A stretch of 64,000 nt of DNA from Peribacillus frigoritolerans_B. Its GTDB lineage: Bacteria; Bacillota; Bacilli; Bacillales; DSM-1321. A program made the translations under genes and the position numbers. Under the pieces are notes generated by a model. It was not told the DNA's origin. It was given only the letters and a program-made list of their open reading frames with translations, and searched no databases. The stretch covers positions 124,001 through 188,000 of the forward strand of contig NZ_JBIWES010000002.1 in assembly GCF_044762665.1 (NCBI RefSeq). Reading direction: 5' to 3'. Positions 1 through 7,757 of this stretch are shown piece after piece (position 1 is the first letter of the stretch; each line of letters starts with the position of its first letter).

Positions 1-363
1 AATTATAAACCGCATTGGAGCGTCAACCACGTGGCACTTGAAGTAGGGAAAATCTGTCTTGCAGAAGAAGCCTATATGAGAAAAACAAGAGACTATATTG
101 CCTGGCAAAAGCAAAAACTATTCCGGTTTTATGAGGAGCAAGGGTTGGAAGTCTCCGATAGCACAGTTAATTTTTATTTGGTGAAAGATGAATCCTTATC
201 CCTTTTCCCCTTTTTGCTGAAAAAAGGAATCGTACCGCGACATACCCATAATTTTCCGGGATTGGATGGAAGGTGGCTTCGGTTTGCAGTGAAGAGTGAA
301 CATGATAACGAAGCACTGATGGAGGGGGTAAGGCAGTGGAGAAAGCAAAGCTCTGTTTTATAA
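1..363 (+). CDS. cobD: CobD-like threonine-phosphate decarboxylase, C-terminal part
   Basis: The reading frame is open from the first base, so the gene begins upstream of the window and only about 120 C-terminal residues are seen. The remaining segment looks like the small domain of a class I/II PLP aminotransferase-fold enzyme (HisC/CobD group), ending in a conserved GRWLRFAVK stretch followed by the final helices. CobD makes aminopropanol phosphate, the linker joining the corrin ring to the nucleotide loop in cobalamin. HisC-like aminotransferase is the alternative from this fragment alone; its position directly before cobU, with a 28-bp overlap, favours CobD. The catalytic lysine is outside the window. 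Confidence 0.75.
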   Translation, partial: NYKPHWSVNHVALEVGKICLAEEAYMRKTRDYIAWQKQKLFRFYEEQGLEVSDSTVNFYLVKDESLSLFPFLLKKGIVPRHTHNFPGLDGRWLRFAVKSEHDNEALMEGVRQWRKQSSVL

Positions 364-911
364 CCGGAGGTGTCCGTTCCGGAAAAAGCAGCTTCGCAGA
401 AAGAAAAGCCCTGGAGTATGCACTCCAGGTGGATGGGAACTTGCATTACCTTGCCTGTGGCCGAGTCAGTGATGTTGAGATGGGTGAACGCATCCTTAGG
501 CACCGGAAAGATAGGGAAAGCAGCCCGATTGCGTGGAAGACTTCCGAATACGCAACGGATATTACAAGAATAGGGGCGGATATTGATCAGGATTCCATAA
601 TTCTGCTCGATTGTCTGACAACCCTGCTTGATAACGAACTATTTGGCCCTGGCATTCCGCTTGAAGAAGAATTTTTAGATAGCATTTTTTCAAAAATAAT
701 AACCGGAATCAATGAGATAAGGAAACAATCCAATTGTTTAATAGTCGTGAGCAATGAATTGGTACAGGAACCGATTTTCCAAGATGATTTTCTACATATA
801 TACGGAAAAACACTGGGCCTGCTTCATCAAACGATCGTCGGGCTGGCCGATGAAGCCTATCTTGTAGAAGCGGGAATTCCATTGCGGAAGAAAGGGTGCA
901 TGCAGGAATGA
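336..911 (+). CDS. cobU: Adenosylcobinamide kinase / adenosylcobinamide-phosphate guanylyltransferase
   Basis: CobU phosphorylates adenosylcobinamide and then transfers GMP to it, giving the activated AdoCbi-GDP used by CobS. The protein of 191 residues has an N-terminal Walker A, FITGGVRSGKSSFAE, at about residues 8-22, and the Walker B-like IILLDCLTTLL near residue 90, as expected for the RecA-like CobU fold. The GTG start at 336 is chosen because GGAGGGGG at 321-328 sits 7 bases before it; the start lies inside the end of cobD, suggesting translational coupling. The stop overlaps the next start as ATGA. Confidence 0.93.
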   Translation: MEKAKLCFITGGVRSGKSSFAERKALEYALQVDGNLHYLACGRVSDVEMGERILRHRKDRESSPIAWKTSEYATDITRIGADIDQDSIILLDCLTTLLDNELFGPGIPLEEEFLDSIFSKIITGINEIRKQSNCLIVVSNELVQEPIFQDDFLHIYGKTLGLLHQTIVGLADEAYLVEAGIPLRKKGCMQE

Positions 912-1699
912 GCACAATGATCGGATTTTTAATTAACCTGCAGTTCTTTACGGTCTTTCCAATAAAGAAACAGCTTCCGATGGAGAAGAAATATATTCAC
1001 CGTGCCATTCAAACCTTTCCATTAGTAGGTCTTGCGCTAGGCTTGATATTGGGCGGTGTTTTGTATGCACTTGTGGAATGGACCCCATTGTCATCGCTTT
1101 CGATTGCCTTTTTCCTTTGGTTTTTGACCATGGCATTAACGGGAGGTTTGCATCTCGATGGATGGATCGATGCAAGTGATGCTTTTTTTTCCTATCAGGA
1201 TAAAGAGCGTCGATTGGAAATCATGAAGGATTCCAGGACAGGTGCATTCGGTGTCATCTCCGTCATAGTCCTATTGGCCGCCCGGTTCATATTTATCTAT
1301 GAAATTGTCGAAAGGGTAAATGAATGGACATACTTCTTGATCATAGCCCTTCCGCTCTTAAGCAAATGTGTGATGGGGTATTTACTCATCCGGATGCCGC
1401 TGGCTAAAAAAGAGGGGCTCGGTGCCTTTTTCCAAAGTGCAGTGATGAAAAGCAGTTTGCCCATTTATTGGCTGTACCTCCTTGTAAGTCTGGCGTTTGC
1501 CTGGGTCATCGATTTTAAGCTTGTCACCTTATTTTTCATCATGTGTCTGGCTGCGGTGTTTTTCCTGGTTTATATAAAACGTAAAATCTTCAGTTGGTTC
1601 GGTGGGATAACGGGGGATGTACTGGGGGCATCCGTGGAAGGGGTTGAGCTTTGGTTATGGCTGATATTGTGGCTATTACACTACTTCGCCATGGGCTGA
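908..1699 (+). CDS. cobS: Adenosylcobinamide-GDP ribazoletransferase (cobalamin synthase)
   Basis: CobS is the integral membrane enzyme that joins AdoCbi-GDP to alpha-ribazole (or its phosphate), completing cobalamin. The roughly 263-residue protein is strongly hydrophobic with several membrane segments and carries the family motif GGLHLDGWIDASDAFF with the following DSRTGAFG, an acidic metal-binding region. A GTG at 896 is possible, but ATG 908 overlaps the cobU stop in the ATGA arrangement and fits the family's usual N-terminus. Its 3' end overlaps cobC by 49 bp. Confidence 0.92.
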   Translation: MSTMIGFLINLQFFTVFPIKKQLPMEKKYIHRAIQTFPLVGLALGLILGGVLYALVEWTPLSSLSIAFFLWFLTMALTGGLHLDGWIDASDAFFSYQDKERRLEIMKDSRTGAFGVISVIVLLAARFIFIYEIVERVNEWTYFLIIALPLLSKCVMGYLLIRMPLAKKEGLGAFFQSAVMKSSLPIYWLYLLVSLAFAWVIDFKLVTLFFIMCLAAVFFLVYIKRKIFSWFGGITGDVLGASVEGVELWLWLILWLLHYFAMG

Positions 1700-2274
1700 C
1701 AGTAGCAAATGAAAGAAAGGCCTATTTAGGCTGGACGGACTCTCCATTAAGTACCGAAGGAGAAAAGGAAATAATGGACCTTAGGGGCTCTTACCCGCAG
1801 TATGAAAAAATTTACAGCAGTGATTTGCCCCGCTGTGTGGAAACTGCACGTCTACTGTTTCCAAATGCAGTTCCGATAAAAAACCCTTTGTTCCGTGAGA
1901 TGAACTTCGGCAGTTGGGAAGGGCGGACGTATCATGAGCTGAAGACAGATGGAGATTATCTTAATTGGCTGGAACGTCCCATGGAGGCATTGGTGCCTGG
2001 GGGTGAAAGTTATCCGGCATTTTCCGAACGTGTGAATAATGGCTGGAAACAATTGATTGCCTGTAAGGAGAACCGAATTGCCCTAATGACGCATGGAGGG
2101 GTAATACGTGATTTATTGGTCCGCTATGCCCCGAAGGGAAAGTCTTTTTTTGATTGGGGAATTTCCCATGGCAGGGGATATGAGCTGGTATGGGAAGACC
2201 GGAACAGCTTAAGGAGGGGAGAACGCTGCACTTTGTTACAGGAGGCGCCTATAATGGGAAAACGAAATGGGTAA
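1651..2274 (+). CDS. cobC: Alpha-ribazole phosphatase, histidine phosphatase family
   Basis: CobC removes phosphate from alpha-ribazole-5'-phosphate or from cobalamin-phosphate in the last steps of nucleotide-loop assembly. The signature LLRHGLTVANERKAYLGWTD near the N-terminus is the RHG phospho-histidine motif of the phosphoglycerate-mutase-like superfamily, with the second catalytic His in MTHGGVIRDLL. TTG 1651 is used because GGAAGGGG at 1636-1643 is 7 bases away; ATG 1657 is the alternative at 13 bases. A generic phosphoglycerate mutase is excluded mainly by the operon context between cobS and a cobU paralogue. Confidence 0.85.
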   Translation: MVMADIVAITLLRHGLTVANERKAYLGWTDSPLSTEGEKEIMDLRGSYPQYEKIYSSDLPRCVETARLLFPNAVPIKNPLFREMNFGSWEGRTYHELKTDGDYLNWLERPMEALVPGGESYPAFSERVNNGWKQLIACKENRIALMTHGGVIRDLLVRYAPKGKSFFDWGISHGRGYELVWEDRNSLRRGERCTLLQEAPIMGKRNG

Positions 2275-2654
2275 AGCAATTGTATGGTTTGGAAAATGAT
2301 GTCCTTTGGTTATCCGGTTATCGAAAAGAACAGCCGGAATTGATTGATTTTCAAGGCAGGACGGTTGTATTGCAAGGGTTGGATGCATGGATTCAACAAG
2401 ATGCAGAAAAGATGGATTCAGATTCGATTCGAAAAAGATGGAAGGAAATCATGGCTGATTGGCGAATATGGGAGAAAGAAAGGGATGAACACAACTGCAT
2501 TGTGATCGGTTCTGATATTTCCAAGGGAATTGTCCCGATGGAAGCAAGGGACCGCAGATGGCGCGATGCCTGCGGATGGGTCTTTCAAGATGTAGCATCC
2601 ATATCAAAGCGCGTTGATATCATCTGGTATGGAATTAACCAGCGAATAAAGTAG
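2226..2654 (+). CDS. Short CobU-like P-loop protein, probable CTG start
   Basis: A 143-residue protein beginning with FVTGGAYNGKTKWV, a Walker A motif closely resembling the CobU N-terminus, and keeping a later VIGSDISKGIVP segment similar to the CobU region after Walker B. It is shorter than CobU and lacks much of its middle. The start is the point of interest: an excellent AAGGAGGGG at 2211-2219 stands 6 bases before an in-frame CTG at 2226, right where CobU homology begins, whereas the only ATG upstream (2190) has a poor site and adds 12 residues without homology. It may be a nucleotide kinase assisting B12 salvage; exact activity is unknown. Confidence 0.75.
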   Translation: MHFVTGGAYNGKTKWVKQLYGLENDVLWLSGYRKEQPELIDFQGRTVVLQGLDAWIQQDAEKMDSDSIRKRWKEIMADWRIWEKERDEHNCIVIGSDISKGIVPMEARDRRWRDACGWVFQDVASISKRVDIIWYGINQRIK

Positions 2655-2668
2655 AGGAGGTAATTGGG

Positions 2669-3253
2669 ATGAAAATCTATACACGTACAGGGGATAAGGG
2701 ACAAACAAGCGTAATCGGAGGTCGGCTTGACAAGGATGACATTCGTGTTGAATCTTATGGAACGGTGGATGAAGTGAATAGCTATATCGGTCTTGCGGTG
2801 ACAGAATTGGATCCTGAGATATTCACGGATATACTGGCCGATCTAGAGAAAATCCAGCATGAGTTATTTGACTGTGGAGGAGATTTGGCAACCGTTTCCG
2901 AGAAAGCCCCACAAAAGCTGACGGATGAGGCCATTACCTATTTGGAAGAACGAATAGATGCCTTCATACTTGAAGCGCCGGAACTGGAAAAGTTTATCCT
3001 GCCTGGCGGCTCAAAAGCGGCTGCAACGATTCACATTGCCCGAACCGTGACAAGAAGGGCAGAACGATTGGTCGTTTCATTGATCAAGTCGGGTGCGGCC
3101 GTTTCACCATTATCACTTCAATATTTAAATCGTTTGTCGGATTACTTCTTTGCTGTTGCACGTGTGATCAATTTCCGTCTTGGTGTGAAAGATGTGGAAT
3201 ATATCCGCAGCGCAAATGTCTTCCGGGGAGGGAAAAGAAAGGAAAAAGAGTAA
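2669..3253 (+). CDS. yvqK: Cob(I)alamin adenosyltransferase, PduO type
   Basis: This enzyme transfers the adenosyl group of ATP to cob(I)alamin, making coenzyme B12. The 194-residue protein opens with KIYTRTGDKGQTSVIGGRLDK, the PduO-type ATP-binding signature, and contains FILPGGSKAAATIHIARTVTRRAER, the conserved helix carrying the Arg residues of this trimeric family. AGAGGAGG precedes the ATG at 2669. It follows the CobU-like gene by 14 bp in the same operon. Its product would be the cofactor needed by the IcmF mutase encoded at 47.7-51.0 kb. Confidence 0.93.
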   Translation: MKIYTRTGDKGQTSVIGGRLDKDDIRVESYGTVDEVNSYIGLAVTELDPEIFTDILADLEKIQHELFDCGGDLATVSEKAPQKLTDEAITYLEERIDAFILEAPELEKFILPGGSKAAATIHIARTVTRRAERLVVSLIKSGAAVSPLSLQYLNRLSDYFFAVARVINFRLGVKDVEYIRSANVFRGGKRKEKE

Positions 3254-3255
3254 AC

Positions 3256-3750
3256 ATGGACGTAAGAAAAATTAGTGCAATTGCTATATTCATCGCCTTA
3301 TCGGCGGTAGGGGCAATGATTAAAATCCCTTCACCGATCGGAAGCATCGCTTTGGATAGTTTTCCGGCCCTTTTGGCGGCTGTCATACTTGGCCCGGTAT
3401 CGGGGGCTATTGTTGCTGGGCTTGGTCATATCATTTCAGCGTTCATCGGCGGCATGACACTTGGGCCATTCCACTTTTTGATCATGGTCGAAATGGCTGT
3501 CCTGACATGGATGTTTAGCATTTTATATATAAACGGAAAAAAAGTAGGCGCATTTTTCCTCTTCTTTATCAGTAATGCCTTCGTTTTAGCCCTGCCTTTC
3601 GCATTTCTGATCAGCCCTGGTTTTTACACGTTATTGGTTCCGGGATTAACGGTGGCGACGGCGGTAAATGTAGTATTAGCAGTCCTTTTACTGCCGCGCT
3701 TGGAGCCTGTTTTGAAAAAAATGATTTTTAAAGATGGACTCGCAGAATGA
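3256..3750 (+). CDS. cblT: ECF transporter S component, probable alpha-ribazole uptake (CblT)
   Basis: A 164-residue membrane protein with about five to six hydrophobic segments, starting with a positively charged N-terminus and an alanine-rich first helix (SAIAIFIALSAVGAMIKIP) typical of energy-coupling-factor S components. The gene follows the adenosyltransferase by 2 bp and overlaps the next gene by 4 bp (ATGA). Known biology of Listeria and Geobacillus pairs an S component, CblT, with the kinase CblS to take up and phosphorylate alpha-ribazole. The same pairing here, inside a cobalamin operon without a visible cobT, supports that assignment; a cobalamin or other vitamin S component is the alternative. 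Confidence 0.75.
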   Translation: MDVRKISAIAIFIALSAVGAMIKIPSPIGSIALDSFPALLAAVILGPVSGAIVAGLGHIISAFIGGMTLGPFHFLIMVEMAVLTWMFSILYINGKKVGAFFLFFISNAFVLALPFAFLISPGFYTLLVPGLTVATAVNVVLAVLLLPRLEPVLKKMIFKDGLAE

Positions 3751-4445
3751 GTGATTCATTGATTTTACCATTTTCCGAATCAGATTCATTGATTGTCTCA
3801 AGTGACAATAGCGGCGGGATCGGGCTGAAGGAAAAAGATCTTGTCCATGTCCCTTATGAGGTCGTTGGATATTATTCCTTTCGGGTTGCCGTCATGGAAT
3901 GCCTAGGCGTTGGCGGAAGACCCGTATCCGTCGTTCTAAATAATTTCTGCGGTGATGAAGCCTGGGAGGACTTGACCAGGGGTGTCAGGAAGGGGCTGAA
4001 TGAATTGGGAATGGACGATCTTCCCATCACTGGCAGCACAGAAAGTAACATGCCGCTCCTTCAATCAGCACTTGGTATTATGGTGATCGGTAAACGAGTG
4101 AATGAACGTGTTAAAGAGCAACAGCCCTTACGGAAAATCGCTCTGATCGGCAGGCCGCTCGTTGGAGAGGAAGTAATGGAACAGCAAGATTGGGTCGCGC
4201 CATTATCTTTATATAAAAGCTTATGTGAAATGGAAGGTGTTAAAGCACTTCCAGTCGGCTCAAAAGGGATTGCATATGAATGGGAGCATCTGGTTCAAAG
4301 TGGTGAAGGTGTTTCTGTGCTTATAAGTAATGAAGTCGATATTGAAAAATCATCAGGACCATCCACCTGCTTCCTCATTGCTTATCCTGAACAATTGGAG
4401 GAAGAAATCAAGCATAGATCCGGTCCTCTTTTTATTGGTGGATGA
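3747..4445 (+). CDS. cblS: PurM-like ATP-binding protein, probable alpha-ribazole kinase (CblS)
   Basis: A 232-residue protein whose N-terminus, with an SDNSGGIGLKEKD motif, a KDLVHVPYEVVGYYSFRVA stretch and later LGVGGRPVSVVLN, resembles the AIR synthase/ThiL ATP-binding fold. Its start overlaps the cblT stop as ATGA, so the two are translationally coupled and probably act together. In the described CblT/CblS pathway the kinase converts imported alpha-ribazole to alpha-ribazole phosphate, bypassing CobT. The function is inferred from fold and context; no catalytic residues can be assigned from sequence alone. It is the last gene of the operon and is followed by a terminator. Confidence 0.7.
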   Translation: MSDSLILPFSESDSLIVSSDNSGGIGLKEKDLVHVPYEVVGYYSFRVAVMECLGVGGRPVSVVLNNFCGDEAWEDLTRGVRKGLNELGMDDLPITGSTESNMPLLQSALGIMVIGKRVNERVKEQQPLRKIALIGRPLVGEEVMEQQDWVAPLSLYKSLCEMEGVKALPVGSKGIAYEWEHLVQSGEGVSVLISNEVDIEKSSGPSTCFLIAYPEQLEEEIKHRSGPLFIGG

Positions 4446-4464
4446 TCATTTCATGACTGAATCA

Positions 4465-4508
4465 GGCATCGAGTTTAGTTCATAATGAACGGGTTCGATG
4501 CTTTTTTC
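4465..4508 (+). terminator. Rho-independent terminator of the cobalamin operon
   Basis: GCATCGA at 4465-4471 pairs with TCGATGC at 4495-4501, with an inner GTTCA/TGAAC stem, followed by a run of T. It lies 20 bp after the cblS stop. Confidence 0.85.
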
Positions 4509-4572
4509 ATTGAGATCATACCTTCATGGATTTCCTATCCTGATTTAGAGTGGATTATTGAATGTATAGGCT

Positions 4573-5402
4573 TGCTGCCTCGCTATCATAGCCAAAGTAA
4601 AATGGAACCCGTTTATTGCGTTACTTCTCGCTTCTGTCATTTTAGGGACCATCGCAGGTATGGATATTCGGGATGTTGCAGATGCTGTTCAGACAGGGGT
4701 AGGTTAGAAAGCACTCATTGTCGGTATTAGGTACCACGCTTGGAAAGATGATGGCCGAGTCGGGTGGCGAATCCCTTTTGATAAGTTCAGTGAACAGAAA
4801 GTCCATTGGGCGATGATGATCGTTGCCCGTAATCTTCGATGTTGGGCTCGTGCTTCCAATCGTTTATACGATTGGAAAAAGAACGGTGTAATTTCTTTTG
4901 AAAATCGGAATTGCATGTTATGGTCGCATTTTTGGCTCCTGCATAGCTAAAAGAATGGATGTACAGGCACCCGGGGGCAGTGAAACAATTTTTCAATAAA
5001 CATAACCGCTGGCTCCCAGGTTTCGGCATGACCTTTTCACGATTTTATTGCCGATCTTGTCTTTTTAATGTTGATTGGAGCTTTCGGTGCTGTGTTTGGT
5101 GAAGATTCAATATTGAATGATTGGATTGATTTCATTGGAAAACCGATCATCGCCCACATGGTTTCATTCTTTACATTAGGTTGCGCTAGAGGTTTTAATA
5201 AAGTAGAGCTAAACCAATTCATGTCTGTCCTGGTGTTATATGTGCAATCGGTTCAGGCTCATTAACTCCATCACACGTGAATGGTGCAGAGTTTTTTGGA
5301 TGATCAGCAGTCGCACAGACGTTAAAGTCTTGAACGGCTATGGAAATGATTATATCAGTCGTTTCACTTATCCTAATCTTACTATTGAATTCAATTGTTT
5401 AA
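4573..5402 (+). pseudogene. gntP: Degenerate gluconate permease (GntP family)
   Basis: No intact reading frame spans this region, but pieces of a GntP permease can be read in different frames in the right order. They are KVKWNPFIALLLASVILG and GMDIRDVADAVQTGVG (frame starting 4573, stop TAG at 4705), then LMLIGAFGAVFGEDSILND and FIGKPIIAHMVSFFTLG with ARGFNK at about 5070-5210, then MEMIISVVSLILILLLNSIV ending at 5402. At least four frame changes or stops separate them, and the total length, about 830 bp against roughly 1,340 for a full gene, implies internal deletions as well. It precedes gntK directly, the usual operon order. Confidence 0.88.
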
Positions 5403-5424
5403 GAGAAAGGAGCATGATGTAAAT

Positions 5425-6969
5425 ATGGAACATTCAGGTTATATGATGGGGATCGATATTGGCACGACGAGTACGAAAGTTGTTCTTTTTTCAAAAGGGG
5501 GGGAGGTTATCCAATCTTGTTCAAGGGGATATCCTCTGCACAGTCCAACTCCTTCCGTTGCGGAACAAAATCCCGAAGAAATTTATAAAGCGGTCATCAT
5601 TGCCATAGGCGAGGTCATGATTGCAAGCGGAATTGAAAAGCAAGAACTGGGCTTCATATCGTTCAGTTCGGCGATGCATAGCTTGATCGCAATGGGTAAA
5701 GACGGCAGCCCGCTGACGAATAGCATTACATGGGCAGATAATCGAAGTGTTGCCTATGCGGAGAAATTGAAGGCTTCGGAACAAGGGATGCAATTGTACC
5801 ACAGGACGGGAACCCCCATTCACCCAATGTCGCCAATCACGAAAGTAATGTGGTTAAGAAATGAACATTCAGGGATTTTTAACGAAACGGACAAATTTAT
5901 AGGAATAAAAGAATACATCATCTATAAATTCTTCAATGAGTATGTGATGGATTATTCGCTCGCTTCTGCAACGGGCATGTTCAACTTGAATGAACTGAAG
6001 TGGGATCAAGAGGCACTCACCATTGCTGGAATTGGGGCGGACAAGCTGCCGACGCTTGTCCCTACAACACATATCCTCTCAGGCTTAAGTGAGGAATTAG
6101 CTGCAAAAATGAACATTCATGCTGGGACCCCGTTTGTGATTGGCGCGAGTGATGGCGTGCTTGCCAACTTAGGTCAAAACGCAATCAAGCCAGGCGTTCT
6201 GGCAGTGACAATCGGAACGAGCGGTGCGGTAAGAACCGTCAGTGACAGGCCGCTTACCGATCCCAAAGGCAGGACATTCTGCTATGCCCTTACCGAGAAT
6301 CATTGGGTAATCGGCGGACCGGTCAACAATGGGGGAATCACCTTCCGATGGGCACGCGATCAATTGGGCCGTGTGGAAATCGAAAAAGCGAAGGCTTCGG
6401 GACAGGACTCCTATGAGATTCTGACGGATATGGCTTCTAATATTGCACCTGGTTCTGATGGGTTGATATTCCATCCGTATATGGCTGGGGAACGGGCACC
6501 ATTATGGAGTGCCGATGCAAGGGGCTCCTTCTTTGGACTGGCGCTTCATCACACCCGTGACCATATGGTCCGGGCAGTGCTGGAGGGTGTGATGTATAAC
6601 TTGTACAGTGTCCTTATTGCTGTAAAGGAATTGACTGGTGCTCCCGAGAAGATTCATGCAAGCGGCGGATTTGTCCGTTCGAAGCTCTGGCGCCAAATCA
6701 TGGCTGATATATTCAATCAAAATGTGACAATTCCCGAAAGCTTTGAGAGTTCGAGCTTAGGTGCCGCAGTTCTTGGATTATATGCTTTAGGTGAAATCGA
6801 AAGCCTTGATGAGGTTGAGGGTATGGTTGGTGAAACGAATGAACTTGTCCCGATCGAAGAGAACGTTAAAGTGTATGAAGAATTGATGTCGATTTATTTA
6901 TCCGTGAGCAGGCAATTGGAAGGCGACTACAAGAGGATAGCCGATTTCCAAAGACGTCATTTAGAATGA
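5425..6969 (+). CDS. gntK: Gluconokinase, FGGY family
   Basis: GntK phosphorylates D-gluconate to 6-phosphogluconate, feeding the pentose phosphate pathway. The 514-residue protein has the N-terminal FGGY/actin-fold ATPase motif MGIDIGTTSTKVVLF, a central GASDGVLANLGQNA with TIGTSGAVR phosphate-binding region, and the C-terminal HASGGFVRSKLWRQIMAD adenosine motif. ATG 5425 is chosen by homology, although AAAGGAG at 5406-5412 is 12 bases away, longer than usual; TTG 5395 would add ten residues that overlap the end of the gntP remnant. The frame is intact, unlike the preceding permease, and no gntR or gntZ is adjacent. Confidence 0.93.
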   Translation: MEHSGYMMGIDIGTTSTKVVLFSKGGEVIQSCSRGYPLHSPTPSVAEQNPEEIYKAVIIAIGEVMIASGIEKQELGFISFSSAMHSLIAMGKDGSPLTNSITWADNRSVAYAEKLKASEQGMQLYHRTGTPIHPMSPITKVMWLRNEHSGIFNETDKFIGIKEYIIYKFFNEYVMDYSLASATGMFNLNELKWDQEALTIAGIGADKLPTLVPTTHILSGLSEELAAKMNIHAGTPFVIGASDGVLANLGQNAIKPGVLAVTIGTSGAVRTVSDRPLTDPKGRTFCYALTENHWVIGGPVNNGGITFRWARDQLGRVEIEKAKASGQDSYEILTDMASNIAPGSDGLIFHPYMAGERAPLWSADARGSFFGLALHHTRDHMVRAVLEGVMYNLYSVLIAVKELTGAPEKIHASGGFVRSKLWRQIMADIFNQNVTIPESFESSSLGAAVLGLYALGEIESLDEVEGMVGETNELVPIEENVKVYEELMSIYLSVSRQLEGDYKRIADFQRRHLE

Positions 6970-7054
6970 TTTTAGGGGAAGCAAGATGAATAAGCACTGT
7001 GTTTCTGGTTGTTTAAAAGAGAGCTGATTTCTGAAAACAACTGGAACTTTTTTT

Positions 7055-7112
7055 CAATAAAAACTGAGGCAAACAGGCTTTTCTTCGAAATTGTCTACAG
7101 TCTTAAAGCACA
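7055..7112 (-). repeat. Degenerate copy of the terminator-like hairpin of the dispersed element
   Basis: Read on the minus strand this segment begins ACTGTAGACAA, TTCGAAGAAA and ends with TTTGCCTCAGT and a T-rich run. It resembles the left hairpin of the elements at 21.8 and 54.1 kb (ACTGTAGACAAA, TTCGAAGAAA, TTTGTCTACAGT), but several stem positions no longer pair. Confidence 0.5.
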
Positions 7113-7138
7113 GATGCATAAGCGCTGTGCTTTTCTTT
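7104..7138 (+). terminator. Terminator downstream of gntK
   Basis: AAGCACAG pairs with CTGTGCTT around an 11-base loop and is followed by TTCTTTT. It lies 135 bp after the gntK stop and before the ybaK-like gene; it is the clearest candidate in this 220-bp gap. Confidence 0.6.
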
Positions 7139-7191
7139 TGCCTGGTAATTAAAATGGTAAGATGGTAGAAAACGATAAGGGGAATTTTCTT

Positions 7192-7668
7192 ATGGGAGCC
7201 AGTAAAACGAATGCAATGCGAATTCTTGATAACAAACGTATAGAGTATGGCATGATAAGCTATGATGCCCGCGATGGAAAAATTGACGGGATCACTGTTG
7301 CGGACAAGATTGGAAAGGCGCCAGAAACCGTTTTTAAAACGCTTGTTACCCATAACGGACCGAAGCAACTTTACGTATTTGTCATTCCTGTAGCCACCGA
7401 ACTAGACTTGAAAAAAGCAGCGAAGGCCGCAGGTGCAAAAAAAATTGAAATGCTTGCGGTTAAAGATCTGCAAAAATACACAGGGTACATTCGGGGAGGC
7501 TGTTCCCCGATCGGAATGAAAAAGCAATACCCGACCTTTATCGATGAAAGTGCAGTAAACCTGACTGAAATCATCGTAAGTGGAGGGAAAATCGGTACAC
7601 AAATCGTTTTAAAACCGTCAGAATTCCTGGAAGTCACACAAGCGGAATCTACAGCCCTAATAAAATAA
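7192..7668 (+). CDS. ybaK: Cys-tRNA(Pro)/Cys-tRNA(Cys) deacylase, YbaK/EbsC type
   Basis: YbaK is a trans-editing protein that hydrolyses cysteine mischarged on tRNA-Pro. The 158-residue protein shows the family pattern: TNAMRILDNKRIEYG at the N-terminus, VFKTLVTHNG with the catalytic lysine, and the GYIRGGCSPIGMKKQYPTFID loop. ATG 7192 is preferred because AAGGGG at 7177-7182 is 9 bases upstream; an ATG at 7162 would lie before this site. It stands alone between gntK and the double P-loop gene. Confidence 0.92.
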   Translation: MGASKTNAMRILDNKRIEYGMISYDARDGKIDGITVADKIGKAPETVFKTLVTHNGPKQLYVFVIPVATELDLKKAAKAAGAKKIEMLAVKDLQKYTGYIRGGCSPIGMKKQYPTFIDESAVNLTEIIVSGGKIGTQIVLKPSEFLEVTQAESTALIK

Positions 7669-7675
7669 ATTGTTT

Positions 7676-7709
7676 ACCTTTAGGTATTCACCTATTAGGC
7701 CCTTTTTTC
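7676..7709 (+). terminator. Possible terminator after ybaK
   Basis: TTAGGT and ACCTAT form a short hairpin around ATTC, flanked by CCT/AGG, and are followed by CCCTTTTTTC. The stem is imperfect. Confidence 0.45.
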
Positions 7710-7757
7710 ATACGCTGTCTTGAAGATCACATCTTTATTGTGAGGGAGAGTGTGAAA

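Noticed and set aside
5521..6720. Long minus-strand frames within gntK
   Set aside because: They are antisense shadows of a gene with clear FGGY motifs and a good plus-strand ribosome site.
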